Below, piece after piece: positions 8,274-17,242 of a DNA stretch of 45,208 nt. Positions within the stretch are counted from its first letter, which is position 1. Every line of letters starts with the position of its first letter. A program made the translations under genes and the position numbers. This stretch comes from Lentzea albidocapillata subsp. violacea. GTDB lineage: Bacteria > Actinomycetota > Actinomycetes > Mycobacteriales > Pseudonocardiaceae. The stretch covers positions 1 to 45,208 of the forward strand of contig NZ_FNET01000034.1 in assembly GCF_900100275.1 (NCBI RefSeq), given 5' to 3'. Below the pieces are notes generated by a model. It was not told the origin of the DNA. It made no database searches and was given only the letters and a program-made list of their open reading frames with translations.

Positions 8274-8337
8274 GTGAGACAATCAAGAAGCCGCAGGTCA
8301 CACAAGATCAACATGTCACGCGCGCTGAGACCCTACA
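8230..8337 (+). repeat. Distal (second) Tn7-like right end
   Basis: This 108-bp block is a diverged copy of 6870-6977, which is also 108 bp. Both run from GAGGAAATGCCACG to CCTACA and share GTGAGACAA and CCGCAGGTC. The last 12 bases, TGAGACCCTACA, are an exact inverted match to bases 1-12. The flank after it reads AGACA, compared with AGATC after the proximal end. Confidence 0.78.
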
Positions 8338-8806
8338 AGACACAAACGGCGCGCTGTTGATCTACTAGCCCGCAGTGGTCGCGGGATCTCTGTCACCTGG
8401 CCGACACGTGAGTGACGGATGCACATTCTGTGGTATTGAATGCGGTCCGCTGAAATGTCCGCGAGCTCTATACCCACCGCTCAAGGTATGACCACGTTCG
8501 ATCCGTGAACGGGCAACGAGCGAGGCATTCAGAGCCAGGCCTTGGTTCGGACGTAGCGCCGGATGGACCTGGCGGGTGTCTGTTGGGCAGGCTCGCGGAA
8601 AAGACATTACCGCGGTCGGTCACCTATTGCTTACTCCGGCGGCGGTTTCTGCCGCCCAGAGCTCGGCTCCGCATCAGCTGAGTGGAGGAATGCCTAGCTT
8701 TGAGCGAGCGTACGCAAAGGCACAGGGACTTGGTCACCAGCCGAAGTCGATCGACGGCGACGGTTGTCGGCCCGAGATCCGCTGACTGCGATCCCTCGCG
8801 CGGAGA
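8338..8806. other. Intergenic region, no gene recognised
   Basis: These 469 bp lie between the distal transposon end and the 3' end of the Tad locus. Open frames exist on both strands but none has a convincing ribosome-binding site, codon bias or family motif. It may be eroded sequence next to a mobile element. I see no clear RNA gene or terminator. Confidence 0.5.
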
Positions 8807-11725
8807 TCAGCTGGCCGCGGCGTTGCCGCGAGCCGGCCGTCGAGTATTGCTCCGGCGTTGGAGGAACTCGGCGAGGTTGAGGGTGTCGCTACCTGGGCAC
8901 TGACCAATGTCCTCAAGGGTCGTGGTCAGGAGTGTGAGGGTGCGCGGGATCGCGGCGTGCTGACCGAGCCGGGCCTGGAATCGGATGATGTCGCGGTAGA
9001 TGCTCTCGTTGTAGCGATCGAGCTTGCGAGTGCGCTCGAGCAACGCGAGTGCGGTTTCTGGCTCGCTGTCGCTCAAGGCTCGGATCAAGGCGCCGAGTGC
9101 GTCAAGTACGTCGCGGCGGACGGATTCCCTGAAAGGCTCAACCCAGGACGCTGTCAGGTCTTCTGCGAGGTCGCCTAGGTAGAGCTCGACTGCCTTGGTC
9201 AGTCGAGCCTGTGCTTCGCGGTCGACAGGTCGGGAAGCCTGAAGGGCATCCTGGAGTTGCCAGAGGTCGACCGCGACCAGCTCGGCATTGAGTTGGTAAC
9301 GGCCATCGTCGTTGACGACGACATCGGTCAACGCGCCGTCGGTGGCGCTGCCCAGCGCGCGACGTAGGAGCGAGAGTGTGTTGTGGAAGCTGTTGTACGG
9401 CCGTGGCGGCTTGCTGTCGGGCCATACGGCGTCGTTGAGAGCTTCACGCCGCACGCCCTCAGGGTGCAGAGCGAGGTAGAGAAGCACTTCGCGCTGCTTG
9501 GGGGTGAGCGCGCTGTCGAGTTCGCGCTCGCCGTAGTCGTGCAGGATGAGTTGGACACGACCCAGGACACGAACAGCCAGCGGCAGCCGCGGTGATGCCA
9601 GCTCGTCGTTGACGGTTTGGTGATGTTCGTTGGCCCGCGATGACGAGGCCCTTGCAGTCCCCGCATCCTGGTCTTCGGTGCCCAGGTCGTCGTCGCATCC
9701 GATCGGCGCGGCTGTCGGTGTCTGATCGAGAGGACCGGGCGCGGCCTGGAGGTCGTCCTGCTCTGATGCTGACATTGTGGTGTTGTGGACGGCGTCCGGG
9801 CGATGGATCTCGTCGTTCACCATCCCGCGATCGTGGCTCGGTACCCGAGGATCGGGACCTTCAGCGTCGCGGAGGACTCGGAGCAAGTCGTTCGCATCGG
9901 TGGATGGCAGGGTGAAGAGCCGCGTGTCGGCAAGGGCGGTGCCGAGGCCGGGACTGGTCGCGCTGACGGTGCCGTCATGGCGAGTCCGGACGGTCGCACC
10001 TGGCCTCCACTGGCCGAGCAGGATGCCGGCCAAGCCAAGGGCGGAGCCGTTGTCCAGGACAGCCTGCAGGCGGCGCTCAGCGTGCGGGGCAGGGCTGGCG
10101 AGTAGCACGAGCGAGCCGAAGGTGGTCAGCGAGGCGGCCTCGTCGATGGCGTGGCGGGTCCGGGTGAGCAGGGTAGTTTCCATCTCTTCGAGGGCGGCGT
10201 CGAGGGAGTCGACCACCAGAACAGTGGATGGAAGCTTCTCGACGCTTGTGCCATCGAAGACGAGCAGCAGATCACTGGCCGGAACGATCACGCAGTGAGC
10301 GCTGGCCGGTTGCCCAGGCGCGGTGAGCAGGTGCAGCAGCAGCGCGCGGGCAGCGGCCATCGCGCCAGGCCCGGTCAGGCCAAGTCCGCGGGCGCTGGCG
10401 AGGTTGAGTGCGAGCTCGCGTCCGCCGCGCACGCCGACCCGTGCCGAAACTGGTGCCGGTTCATCGACGGGTTCGACGCCTCCGGCAGCGGTGATGTGGA
10501 TGCGTGGCGGAACGGGCGCGAGGTCGACGACCTCCATGTCGTCAATCGGTCCTGAGGCGTGCCCCTCGCCGTCGGGTTGATGTGCGGCGTGTAGGGCGCG
10601 GACCACGGGCGCGATGGTGCGCTGCAGGTCGGCGCGGTCGCCACTACCGATGCGGTAGCGGCGTCGGCGCCACAGACGGGCAGCCGTGACAGCTGCGGTG
10701 ATCGCCGCAGCCAAGCCGAGACTGACGAAGGCGCCATTAGTCAAGTTCAGCCCTGGTTCCGCTTGGCCAGCACCGTGTTCGTCTGCAGCCTCGCCTGGTG
10801 TCGGTGGGGATTGCGTTGAACGTGGCGTACTCGTCGGCGGCGCCGGCTGCTCGGTTGGAGCCTGCGGCTGGTGTTCGTCCGGTCGATGTACGTCGGGCGG
10901 TGCGGGAACGTAAGCAGTGATCTTCCAGCCAGGACGCACGAGGTTGGGGTTGGTCAGTGCATGGCCGTCCGACTGCTCGACGCCGCGGTTGAGTTGGAAC
11001 AGCTCAGGCCAGCGGGGGCCGCCTCCGGGGCCGTAGATGCGTTCAGCGACGCGCCACAGGCTGTCGTAGATCCCATACCGCGGGAGCCGGACTTCCTCAC
11101 TGGCCTGAACCATGCCTGGCGGTGCCGGTGCTGCCCGGTCGATCACCAAGGTCGTCTGCGCCGTGACGGCCGCCGCTGTCTCGGCGGAGGTGGCAGTCAC
11201 GCCTGGAGTCAGCGGTGCACTGACAGCGACTGGCGCGAGCCCGTTCGTCAGAGTGGCCACCGCTGGCGCCATCGCGGTGTAGGGGGTGCGGTTGCCGAGC
11301 AGAGTGAGCACGATGCTGCCGATCAACGCGGCGGCAATCCCGTGCAGCGGGCCCGGCGGGCGGACTTGTGGCCAGGTGAGGCCTCGCGCGGCGTCGATGG
11401 CACAGCGGACGACGTCGAGTGTGAAGAAGAACCAGACGATCCAGCACAGCACCGCGAGGCTGTTGAGGAGGAGCTGGGGGCTCATCGGGTTGAGCAGTGT
11501 CGCCTGGATTTCGTCCCAGGTCGGCATGTGGTCGGGCAGGGTCCAGCCCACGAAGTGCACAAGAACCCGCGGAAGGCCGATGACGAGAGCCGCGAGAACG
11601 AGAGTCGCAAGGATTCCGCGGATGATCCGCACGACAGATTGCCACGCCGCAGCCGGTGTCCAGCCAGCCCGGCGGCCAGTGTTGTGGTGCCGAGTCGGCT
11701 TCCGACGAGTGGCGTGTGCGGTCAC
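8807..11725 (-). CDS. Membrane LysM and BTAD-domain protein of the Tad locus
   Basis: A 972-aa protein at the downstream end of the Tad pilus operon. It has membrane segments at about 36-55, 84-105 and 135-152. A LysM-like region follows at about 203-275 (GIYDSLWRVAERIYG ... NPNLVRPGW), then a Pro/Thr-rich linker and a fourth membrane segment at about 328-350. The last 250 residues are a winged helix plus helical repeats of the BTAD/SARP kind (LTPKQREVLLYLALHPEG, YNSFHNTLSLLRRALG). The layout suggests an envelope-anchored protein with a cytoplasmic BTAD part; whether it binds DNA is unknown. Similar LysM-BTAD proteins accompany actinobacterial Tad loci. The GTG start at 11725 is the most upstream plausible one. 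Confidence 0.85.
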   Translation of the reverse strand: MTAHATRRKPTRHHNTGRRAGWTPAAAWQSVVRIIRGILATLVLAALVIGLPRVLVHFVGWTLPDHMPTWDEIQATLLNPMSPQLLLNSLAVLCWIVWFFFTLDVVRCAIDAARGLTWPQVRPPGPLHGIAAALIGSIVLTLLGNRTPYTAMAPAVATLTNGLAPVAVSAPLTPGVTATSAETAAAVTAQTTLVIDRAAPAPPGMVQASEEVRLPRYGIYDSLWRVAERIYGPGGGPRWPELFQLNRGVEQSDGHALTNPNLVRPGWKITAYVPAPPDVHRPDEHQPQAPTEQPAPPTSTPRSTQSPPTPGEAADEHGAGQAEPGLNLTNGAFVSLGLAAAITAAVTAARLWRRRRYRIGSGDRADLQRTIAPVVRALHAAHQPDGEGHASGPIDDMEVVDLAPVPPRIHITAAGGVEPVDEPAPVSARVGVRGGRELALNLASARGLGLTGPGAMAAARALLLHLLTAPGQPASAHCVIVPASDLLLVFDGTSVEKLPSTVLVVDSLDAALEEMETTLLTRTRHAIDEAASLTTFGSLVLLASPAPHAERRLQAVLDNGSALGLAGILLGQWRPGATVRTRHDGTVSATSPGLGTALADTRLFTLPSTDANDLLRVLRDAEGPDPRVPSHDRGMVNDEIHRPDAVHNTTMSASEQDDLQAAPGPLDQTPTAAPIGCDDDLGTEDQDAGTARASSSRANEHHQTVNDELASPRLPLAVRVLGRVQLILHDYGERELDSALTPKQREVLLYLALHPEGVRREALNDAVWPDSKPPRPYNSFHNTLSLLRRALGSATDGALTDVVVNDDGRYQLNAELVAVDLWQLQDALQASRPVDREAQARLTKAVELYLGDLAEDLTASWVEPFRESVRRDVLDALGALIRALSDSEPETALALLERTRKLDRYNESIYRDIIRFQARLGQHAAIPRTLTLLTTTLEDIGQCPGSDTLNLAEFLQRRSNTRRPARGNAAAS

Positions 11726-11824
11726 GACGTACTCGATTCCTCGGTAGGAACGGTTCTATCGCTCGCCGATCGCTTCCGTGTGGGTACGTTCAAAGCTGAG
11801 CGCCACAAGGAGCGGAGGCGTCTG

Positions 11825-12262
11825 TCATGCCACCTCTGCGGGGACACGCGCGGAGACTTGCAGGGCGTCGGCCTGACTTGGCGCGCGCTCTGTCGACGTG
11901 GGCAGTTGGCTCGTCGACGGAGTGTCCGTTGTGGTAACGCCTTGGCGCGTATCGCTCTTCGCGGTGGACGTGCCAGCGGTCGCCCGCTTGCGCTTCGGAC
12001 GAGTCGCCTTCCGGCTGTTGAGCCACTGCGTGAGATCCGCGGCCGGAACGTCAGTAAACCGTGCCAGCTCGTCGATCTCGATGACATCGCTGGACTCAGC
12101 GATCACGTCGCCGAGTTCTCGGTCGATGCCAGCCAACTGCTCGGCGACGGCGGCCCGTCGCTTGGCGAGGTCGCCGACCCTCGCAGCTGTTGCAGACCGC
12201 TTGGCGCCGCGGGCGGCATCAGCTTCCTCGACGCGACGCTGGATCTCCTCTGTAGTAGGCAT
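11825..12262 (-). CDS. Small coiled-coil protein of unknown function
   Basis: A 145-aa protein. The first 60 residues are charged and helical (EEIQRRVEEADAAR ... VAEQLAGIDRELGDVIAE), probably a coiled coil. They are followed by a short helix-turn-helix-like segment, EIDELARFTDVPAADLTQWL, and a low-complexity Thr/Ser/Lys-rich tail. The ATG at 12262 follows AAGGAGG by eight bases, a strong ribosome-binding site. It lies between the pseudopilin genes and the LysM-BTAD gene, so a role in the pilus locus is likely by position only. Confidence 0.75.
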   Translation of the reverse strand: MPTTEEIQRRVEEADAARGAKRSATAARVGDLAKRRAAVAEQLAGIDRELGDVIAESSDVIEIDELARFTDVPAADLTQWLNSRKATRPKRKRATAGTSTAKSDTRQGVTTTDTPSTSQLPTSTERAPSQADALQVSARVPAEVA

Positions 12263-12314
12263 CGTGGCCTCCTTCTGCGTTGATGCTTGCGCTTGGTTCG
12301 AGCAGTGAGCCGGG

Positions 12315-12767
12315 TTATGGGAGAACTCCGGATATACCGCGTTGCGGTTGGGCTTGCCCGGTCCCGGTGACTGTGATCGATCCGACGCCAGCGAGTCCGA
12401 GAAGTTGGGTTCGCTCGTTGACGGTGACCGTGACGTTGATCGTGTTGCCGTTGACCGACACAGTGCCGCTGTGCCCAGCGGCGGTGAGATAGTTGCGGGC
12501 GGCTGCGCTGGCCTGTTGCGGTGCCAACCGCAGACTTCCGTGCGCGCGATAGGCGGCTAGGTCGATCTCCTGAGCTCCTGCCCGCGCGGCCTCCTGAGCC
12601 TCACCGATCGCTCGAACCTTTGCCGCCAAAGCAAGTCCGCCGTCGAGTACGAGGCCGGCGAACAAGAGTGCCGCAACGGCGATGATGACGACGAAAGCTG
12701 TCACCCTGCCGTGCTGGTCTTCGCGCAACCGGTCCATTCGCTTGCGCACCAACGTGATTGGCTTCAT
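12315..12767 (-). CDS. TadG-like pilus assembly protein
   Basis: This 150-aa protein has a short basic N-terminus, then one hydrophobic segment (TAFVVIIAVAALLFAGLVLDGG, about 23-44 in the chosen frame) and an extracytoplasmic part of about 100 residues. This is the pattern of TadG/Flp-type minor pilins. The Gly before the hydrophobic stretch is present but Glu at +5 is not, as is usual in TadG. I chose the ATG at 12767 because it overlaps the stop of the preceding tadE-like gene (TGATG); a start 42 bases upstream is open but overlaps that gene. Confidence 0.8.
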   Translation of the reverse strand: MKPITLVRKRMDRLREDQHGRVTAFVVIIAVAALLFAGLVLDGGLALAAKVRAIGEAQEAARAGAQEIDLAAYRAHGSLRLAPQQASAAARNYLTAAGHSGTVSVNGNTINVTVTVNERTQLLGLAGVGSITVTGTGQAQPQRGISGVLP

Positions 12768-13261
12768 CAGACGTCTCCAGTGCGGTTGAGTGACGGGGTG
12801 CCGCGCCATACATCGACTGGGGAGGAGAAGCTGGAGTGGAAGGTCCTGGTTCCCGGCACGCCCAGCGCTGTGAGGTCACTGAAGCCGACGCTGCAGGACA
12901 CTGTGACGGTCACCGTGGATCCAGGCTTGAAGCCATTCACGTCAGTGGACACCGACAGCGCCTGACAGCTGATCCCAGCGGAGGCCAGCGCGGCGTTGGC
13001 AGTGGCTTCGGCGTTGGCGATTGCTTGCGATGATGTTCGAGCGAGGGTTGCGGCACGAGCCGCTTGGTGTGCGACATCGTTGATACGCAGTTTGGTCTCG
13101 GCCAGTCGACCGCAGAGCACGACGAACAACAACAGCAGGATCAGCAGTGGCGCCACGAGGGTGAGCTCAACTGCGGCGGAGCCTCGCTCCTCCCTCCGAA
13201 GCGCCAGGAACCTGATACGCACTACGCGGGCGAACGCAGACTGGTATACGAGTTCGGTCAT
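12767..13261 (-). CDS. TadE-like pseudopilin
   Basis: A 164-aa minor pilin. The type IV prepilin-like motif is RGSAAVELTLVAPLL (about 27-41), with Gly followed by Glu at +5 and a long hydrophobic helix. The TadV-type peptidase encoded upstream in this operon should cleave after that Gly. The rest is exported and has two Cys that could form a disulphide (SCQAL and VSCSV). It overlaps the neighbouring pilin genes by a few bases at both ends, indicating one transcript. Confidence 0.85.
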   Translation of the reverse strand: MTELVYQSAFARVVRIRFLALRREERGSAAVELTLVAPLLILLLLFVVLCGRLAETKLRINDVAHQAARAATLARTSSQAIANAEATANAALASAGISCQALSVSTDVNGFKPGSTVTVTVSCSVGFSDLTALGVPGTRTFHSSFSSPVDVWRGTPSLNRTGDV

Positions 13262-13749
13262 GGTGCTGCCACCTCGTCACCGGTCGGGGCAGTGAATTTC
13301 TCCACGGGACCAACGGCTTCGGCTTGCACCGAGAAGGTGGTGAGCGGGATCAAAGCGATCACCGTTCCGGTCACTGTCACAGACGCTCGAGTCGGTCCAC
13401 GTTGAATGTCCATCGACGTCTCCCTCAAAGGACCGCTCCCCAGTTGAGAAAGAACCTGCTGCCCCTTGATGTGCCCATCTGCAGCGCTGCCGCCTGAGAC
13501 GCGAGCCGCGGACAAAGCTTGTGCGGCAGTGGCTTGGGCAATGTGCGTGGCGTGCATGTAGAGCGCGAACTGTGCGCCAAGTAGGAGCAGCAGGAGCAGC
13601 AGCGGCATGGCGATGACGAGTTCAACCGTGCCGGTCCCACGCTGATCGGTCCGCAGTCGACACAATCCGCTTCGCGAGTACATCCAGGCTGAGCGCACGC
13701 GCGGCGTTCTTTGGCCGATTCGGCGATTGCCGTGAGGCATGGTGGTCAC
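13258..13749 (-). CDS. TadE-like pseudopilin
   Basis: A 163-aa minor pilin similar in plan to the next gene. It has a basic N-terminus of about 38 residues, then RGTGTVELVIAMPLLLLL, with the prepilin Gly and Glu at +5, then an exported domain of about 110 residues without cysteines. The stop overlaps the next start by four bases. Expected to sit in the membrane or at the pilus base and to be processed by the locus prepilin peptidase. Confidence 0.85.
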   Translation of the reverse strand: MTTMPHGNRRIGQRTPRVRSAWMYSRSGLCRLRTDQRGTGTVELVIAMPLLLLLLLLGAQFALYMHATHIAQATAAQALSAARVSGGSAADGHIKGQQVLSQLGSGPLRETSMDIQRGPTRASVTVTGTVIALIPLTTFSVQAEAVGPVEKFTAPTGDEVAAP

Positions 13750-13753
13750 CGAC

Positions 13754-13939
13754 CTAAAGGTTGATGCTGTTGGCTTTCTGGATGGCTTTCACCGCTAGGA
13801 CGGCGACGGCGGCGAGAGCAAGTGAGACCAGCAGCGCGGTCACTACAACGGCTTCGGTCGAGTAGCCTCGGTCGTCGTTCCGCAGCCGCTCCAGCTCGAC
13901 GCGGATTTGTGCGACTAGGATTTGCACCTCTGTAAACAT
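13754..13939 (-). CDS. Flp-type pilin
   Basis: A 61-aa pilin, probably the main subunit of the Tad pilus. After a 25-residue charged leader there is RGYSTEAVVVTALLVSLAL, a Gly, a nearby Glu (+4 rather than +5) and a hydrophobic helix to the end. An AGGGAGAAG ribosome-binding site lies just before the ATG. Size and position after tadC fit the Flp family, and the short C-terminus (KAIQKANSINL) is typical of actinobacterial Flp proteins. Confidence 0.85.
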   Translation of the reverse strand: MFTEVQILVAQIRVELERLRNDDRGYSTEAVVVTALLVSLALAAVAVLAVKAIQKANSINL

Positions 13940-13980
13940 CTTCTTCTCCCTAAAGAGTCCTATCTCGACAGATCACTGCA

Positions 13981-14874
13981 TCAGAGCCCTCCCAGCACGC
14001 TTGCCAGTGCTGGGAATCCGATGAAGATCAAGAAGGCGCCAAAGAGGATCACTACGGGTAGGCTCATGCGCTCAGTGGCGGCCTGACCTTCTCCTTCGGC
14101 GTCAGTGAGTTCACGCGTGCGGAGCGCGGCCGCTTTGGCTGCGAGACTGAGGCGCACGCGAGCTCCTTCGGTCCCCGCGAGGCTCACCGACGCAGCCAGC
14201 TCCGATAGCTGGTGCACATCGAGTTCAGTGCCGAGCTGACCGAGCACGGACCAAGGCGTAGTTCGGGTTAGTTTGGCCGTGACCAGTGCGCGACGAAGCT
14301 GCTGGAATGCCCATCCTTTGCCGATGCCGACCGCATCGGACAACGCGCCGTCGACTCCCGCGCCACCGGCCAGCAGGACCCGGATCAGGTTGAGGTAGGC
14401 CGACAATGCATGGCGGAAGGTAGAGCGGCGTCGCTCGGCCTCCTGTCGAACGCTGAGGTCCGGGAACAGGAATCCGCCAAGGGCGAAGACGAGGCTCGCG
14501 ACGGCCGGAACCTTCCAACCGAGCCCTACGCCAGCCACAGTGCAGATCAGGTAGATCAGAGTCGGCAGCAGCAGCCCCGTCAGCGCCAATGTGGCCTTCT
14601 CGGCGAGATGGTGCTCAATGCCCTTTCCGGTGACCGTTAGGTCGTTGCGCAGCTTGCGGTTGGGCAATCCGAGCATGCCCAGCGGCTTGACGAACGGGCG
14701 GCCAACGCGCAGAGCCCATCCGGTGGAGTCCGCGGTGAGGATCGGTGGCGGCGCGGGCATCGTGTGCAACCGGTCGACCAGGGCTCGCAGCGGCGGCCGC
14801 GGCGGGAAGGCATAGATCGCCAACGCCCACAATCCGACACCAAGCCCAGCTCCCCACAGCAACGTGCTGATCAT
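13981..14874 (-). CDS. tadC: TadC inner-membrane platform protein
   Basis: A 297-aa member of the GspF/TadC family, which with TadB forms the inner-membrane platform on which the ATPase TadA drives pilus assembly. Membrane segments are seen near the N-terminus (about 3-20), around 95-145 (two), and at the C-terminus (VVILFGAFLIFIGFPALAS). The cytoplasmic part has the family pattern FRHALSAYLNLIRVLLAGG. The ATG at 14874 overlaps the tadB stop (ATGA), which decides the start against a longer frame reaching back to 14997. Confidence 0.9.
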   Translation of the reverse strand: MISTLLWGAGLGVGLWALAIYAFPPRPPLRALVDRLHTMPAPPPILTADSTGWALRVGRPFVKPLGMLGLPNRKLRNDLTVTGKGIEHHLAEKATLALTGLLLPTLIYLICTVAGVGLGWKVPAVASLVFALGGFLFPDLSVRQEAERRRSTFRHALSAYLNLIRVLLAGGAGVDGALSDAVGIGKGWAFQQLRRALVTAKLTRTTPWSVLGQLGTELDVHQLSELAASVSLAGTEGARVRLSLAAKAAALRTRELTDAEGEGQAATERMSLPVVILFGAFLIFIGFPALASVLGGL

Positions 14875-15806
14875 GACGTCGCCCCCTTGCCGGTGAGCAG
14901 GTCGTCGACGTCCACCTCGGTGTCGTGCTGTCGGATCGCTCCCAGCTCGGTCAGGAACCTCTCGGATCCGCGCAGGCGCGCAATCCTTGCCAGCCAAGCG
15001 AAAGCAGTAGCGAACAGCGCGCCTACGAGCAGCAGCATGATTTGCCCGAACGCGGAGTCGTACGGCGCGAGATAGCCACGGTTGAGCAGCACCAAACCGA
15101 CGGCGAAGGACAACGTGGTGATCACGATGACGCGCACACTGGTTCGAGTGCGGGCGCGGCCGGCTTCGACGTGCATCCGCATCGACGCTTGTTCGCGTGC
15201 CTCGCTAGCGAGTTCACCAAGCAGGTCGGCCAGCTGGCGGGCCTGGTGCTCTGCGGCGAGAACGAGCGCGGAGATCACCAGGTCGGCTGTTGGATCGTGC
15301 AGCTGGTCGGCGAGATGGCGGAGGGAGGGTGCGAGGCGTTCGCCGCGCTCCAGCCGGACGGCGAGCTCAGTGATCTCGTCGCGGATGGCCACGGGACAGG
15401 CTGGGGCGGTGGCGAGGATGGCCTGTTCCAGACCTGCCGCGGCCACGAGGGTGTCGCGCAGCATTTCGGTCCACCCTGCGATCGCCTCGATGCGTTCGAG
15501 GTGGTGCTTGTGGTCGATGTTCGAGCCGAGGATCCGCGGTAGGCCGACGACTGCGAACGCGGTCAGGACAGCACCGATCACCCACTCGGTGACCGCGCCG
15601 ACAGCCAGGCCGGCGAGGACAGCCACGACCAGCCAGCCGACTTGCTTGCGGTCGGGGCGCGCAGCGAGCCAGACGCTCAGCCGCGACGAGGCAGCCGCGC
15701 CCACAGTGCGACCACGCATTCCTGCCACGATGAGCAGGGCACCTGCGGCTGCGCCGGCGCCGAGCAAGCAGAACAGGGCAGCGGTCGCGGTCACGGTGTC
15801 CACCAC
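14871..15806 (-). CDS. tadB: TadB inner-membrane platform protein
   Basis: A 311-aa GspF-domain membrane protein, the partner of TadC. It has a membrane segment at the N-terminus, a pair at about 57-92, a cytoplasmic helical domain (AGWTEMLRDTLVAAAGLEQAI), and two C-terminal membrane segments (about 228-270). The start at 15806 lies inside the last codons of tadA (16-bp overlap), consistent with translational coupling. Confidence 0.9.
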   Translation of the reverse strand: MVDTVTATAALFCLLGAGAAAGALLIVAGMRGRTVGAAASSRLSVWLAARPDRKQVGWLVVAVLAGLAVGAVTEWVIGAVLTAFAVVGLPRILGSNIDHKHHLERIEAIAGWTEMLRDTLVAAAGLEQAILATAPACPVAIRDEITELAVRLERGERLAPSLRHLADQLHDPTADLVISALVLAAEHQARQLADLLGELASEAREQASMRMHVEAGRARTRTSVRVIVITTLSFAVGLVLLNRGYLAPYDSAFGQIMLLLVGALFATAFAWLARIARLRGSERFLTELGAIRQHDTEVDVDDLLTGKGATS

Positions 15807-17242
15807 CCGTCGCGCCGCTCGAACAGGTCAGGGTCGTAGCCGCGCTCGACGAGCAGGTCGAGGGTGTCGGTGCGCAGCGGAGCACCTGGCACCGCGCGCA
15901 GATCCGGGCCTGGTCGCCAGACCTCGTTGCTGATGATCTGGGCGCCGTCGGCTCCGACGACTTCGCGGACGGAGGAGACGACGCGTTTGCTCGAGTCGTC
16001 GCGTGGCTTCTCGAGGTGCACCACGAAGTGCAGTGCGGCGGCCACCAGCAGGTTGGTTGCTTCCATCGGCAGCCGTTCAGGACCCTGCACCGCGTAGGCG
16101 GCCAGCTTGGTGAAGGCGCCCTGGCTTGAGCTGCTGTGCAGGGTGCCCATGCTGCCGTCGTTGCCCATGGACATCGCGTTGGTCAGCGGGATGACCTCGG
16201 GGCCGCGGACCTCGCCGACGATGACCCGGTCCGGCGACATTCGCAGGGACTGCCACACCAGGTCGGACAGCGAGATCGCGCCCTGGCCCTCGATGTTCGG
16301 TTCGCGTGCTTGCAGTGCCACCACGTCGGGATGCGCATCGGTGTCTTCGTCGAGGCCGAGTTCGAAGACGTCCTCGATGGTGATCAATCGCTCCCACGGC
16401 GGGATGGCCGATGCGAGGCCGCGTAGCAAGGTGGTCTTGCCGATGGCCGTACCGCCGGTGACCAGGATGTTGCGCTTGGCTCGCACGAGTGCCGCCAGGA
16501 AGCTCTCCAGGGCGAGGTCGATGGTGCCGTTCCCCCGCAGCTCGGCGAGCGTGACCGTGGTGAACCGGTGACGGCGGATGCTTACCGACGGCCGTGTGGT
16601 CACCGCCATGACGGCTGAGACGCGCTCTCCGCCGGGAAGTTGGAAGTTCACGATCGGGCTGCCGCGGTCGAAGCGCCGTTCCTCCACGCCGCTGCGGGTG
16701 GCCAGGTCTCGGATGAGCTCGATCAGCTCGGTATCGGATCCGACGACCGGTGGCAATCGATGGCGGCGACCGTCAGCGCATTTGATGAAGACGCGGTCGC
16801 CGTTGATGTTGATGTTCTCGATGTCGGTGTCGGCCAGCAGCGGTTCCAGTCCAGCCAGACCGAAGACTTCGTCGAGAACTTGGTGGATCAGCCGCTGTTC
16901 GACGTCGGGCGGCACGAGCATGCCGCCGGTAGCGGAGTTGCGTAGCTCGGCCTGAGCGTGCGCCTCGGCAGCATCGGTCAGGATTGCCTGGGCGAGCTGG
17001 CGGCGATGCGGACCATCGATCGGTGGCCGGCCGGCGGACTCGTCAGTACGAATGCGTTGAGTGAGCTGGGAGGAGAGCTCACGACGCAGGTGCTGGCGCA
17101 GTCGTTCGATGGCCGCGGTCTCGTCGACCGACTGGTAGGGAATCTGCGCGGGCCCTGGCACGTGTTGTGTCGTGAGCAGGTTCGGGCCGGCGCCGCTGGC
17201 CGATGTGGTCAGGCGCGGGTCGCCGAGCTCGGAGCGGGTCAT
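15791..17242 (-). CDS. tadA: TadA/CpaF secretion ATPase
   Basis: This 483-aa type II/IV secretion ATPase powers assembly of the Flp pilus. Walker A is GGTAIGKT (263-270), followed by the Asp-box region ITIEDVFELGLDE (287-299) and the Walker B-like region RVIVGEVRGPEV at about 340. An N-terminal helical domain (about 40-140) precedes the core, as in CpaF proteins. It starts within the end of the tadZ-like gene by a four-base overlap. Confidence 0.93.
   Translation of the reverse strand: MTRSELGDPRLTTSASGAGPNLLTTQHVPGPAQIPYQSVDETAAIERLRQHLRRELSSQLTQRIRTDESAGRPPIDGPHRRQLAQAILTDAAEAHAQAELRNSATGGMLVPPDVEQRLIHQVLDEVFGLAGLEPLLADTDIENININGDRVFIKCADGRRHRLPPVVGSDTELIELIRDLATRSGVEERRFDRGSPIVNFQLPGGERVSAVMAVTTRPSVSIRRHRFTTVTLAELRGNGTIDLALESFLAALVRAKRNILVTGGTAIGKTTLLRGLASAIPPWERLITIEDVFELGLDEDTDAHPDVVALQAREPNIEGQGAISLSDLVWQSLRMSPDRVIVGEVRGPEVIPLTNAMSMGNDGSMGTLHSSSSQGAFTKLAAYAVQGPERLPMEATNLLVAAALHFVVHLEKPRDDSSKRVVSSVREVVGADGAQIISNEVWRPGPDLRAVPGAPLRTDTLDLLVERGYDPDLFERRDGWWTP

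Noticed and set aside
1..8337. CRISPR array or Cas-guided Tn7 system
   Set aside because: No regularly spaced repeats and no Cas-like protein were seen in or near the element.
10871..12283. 470-codon plus-strand frame
   Set aside because: It crosses the 5' part of the LysM-BTAD gene and the coiled-coil gene antisense, with no family motif.
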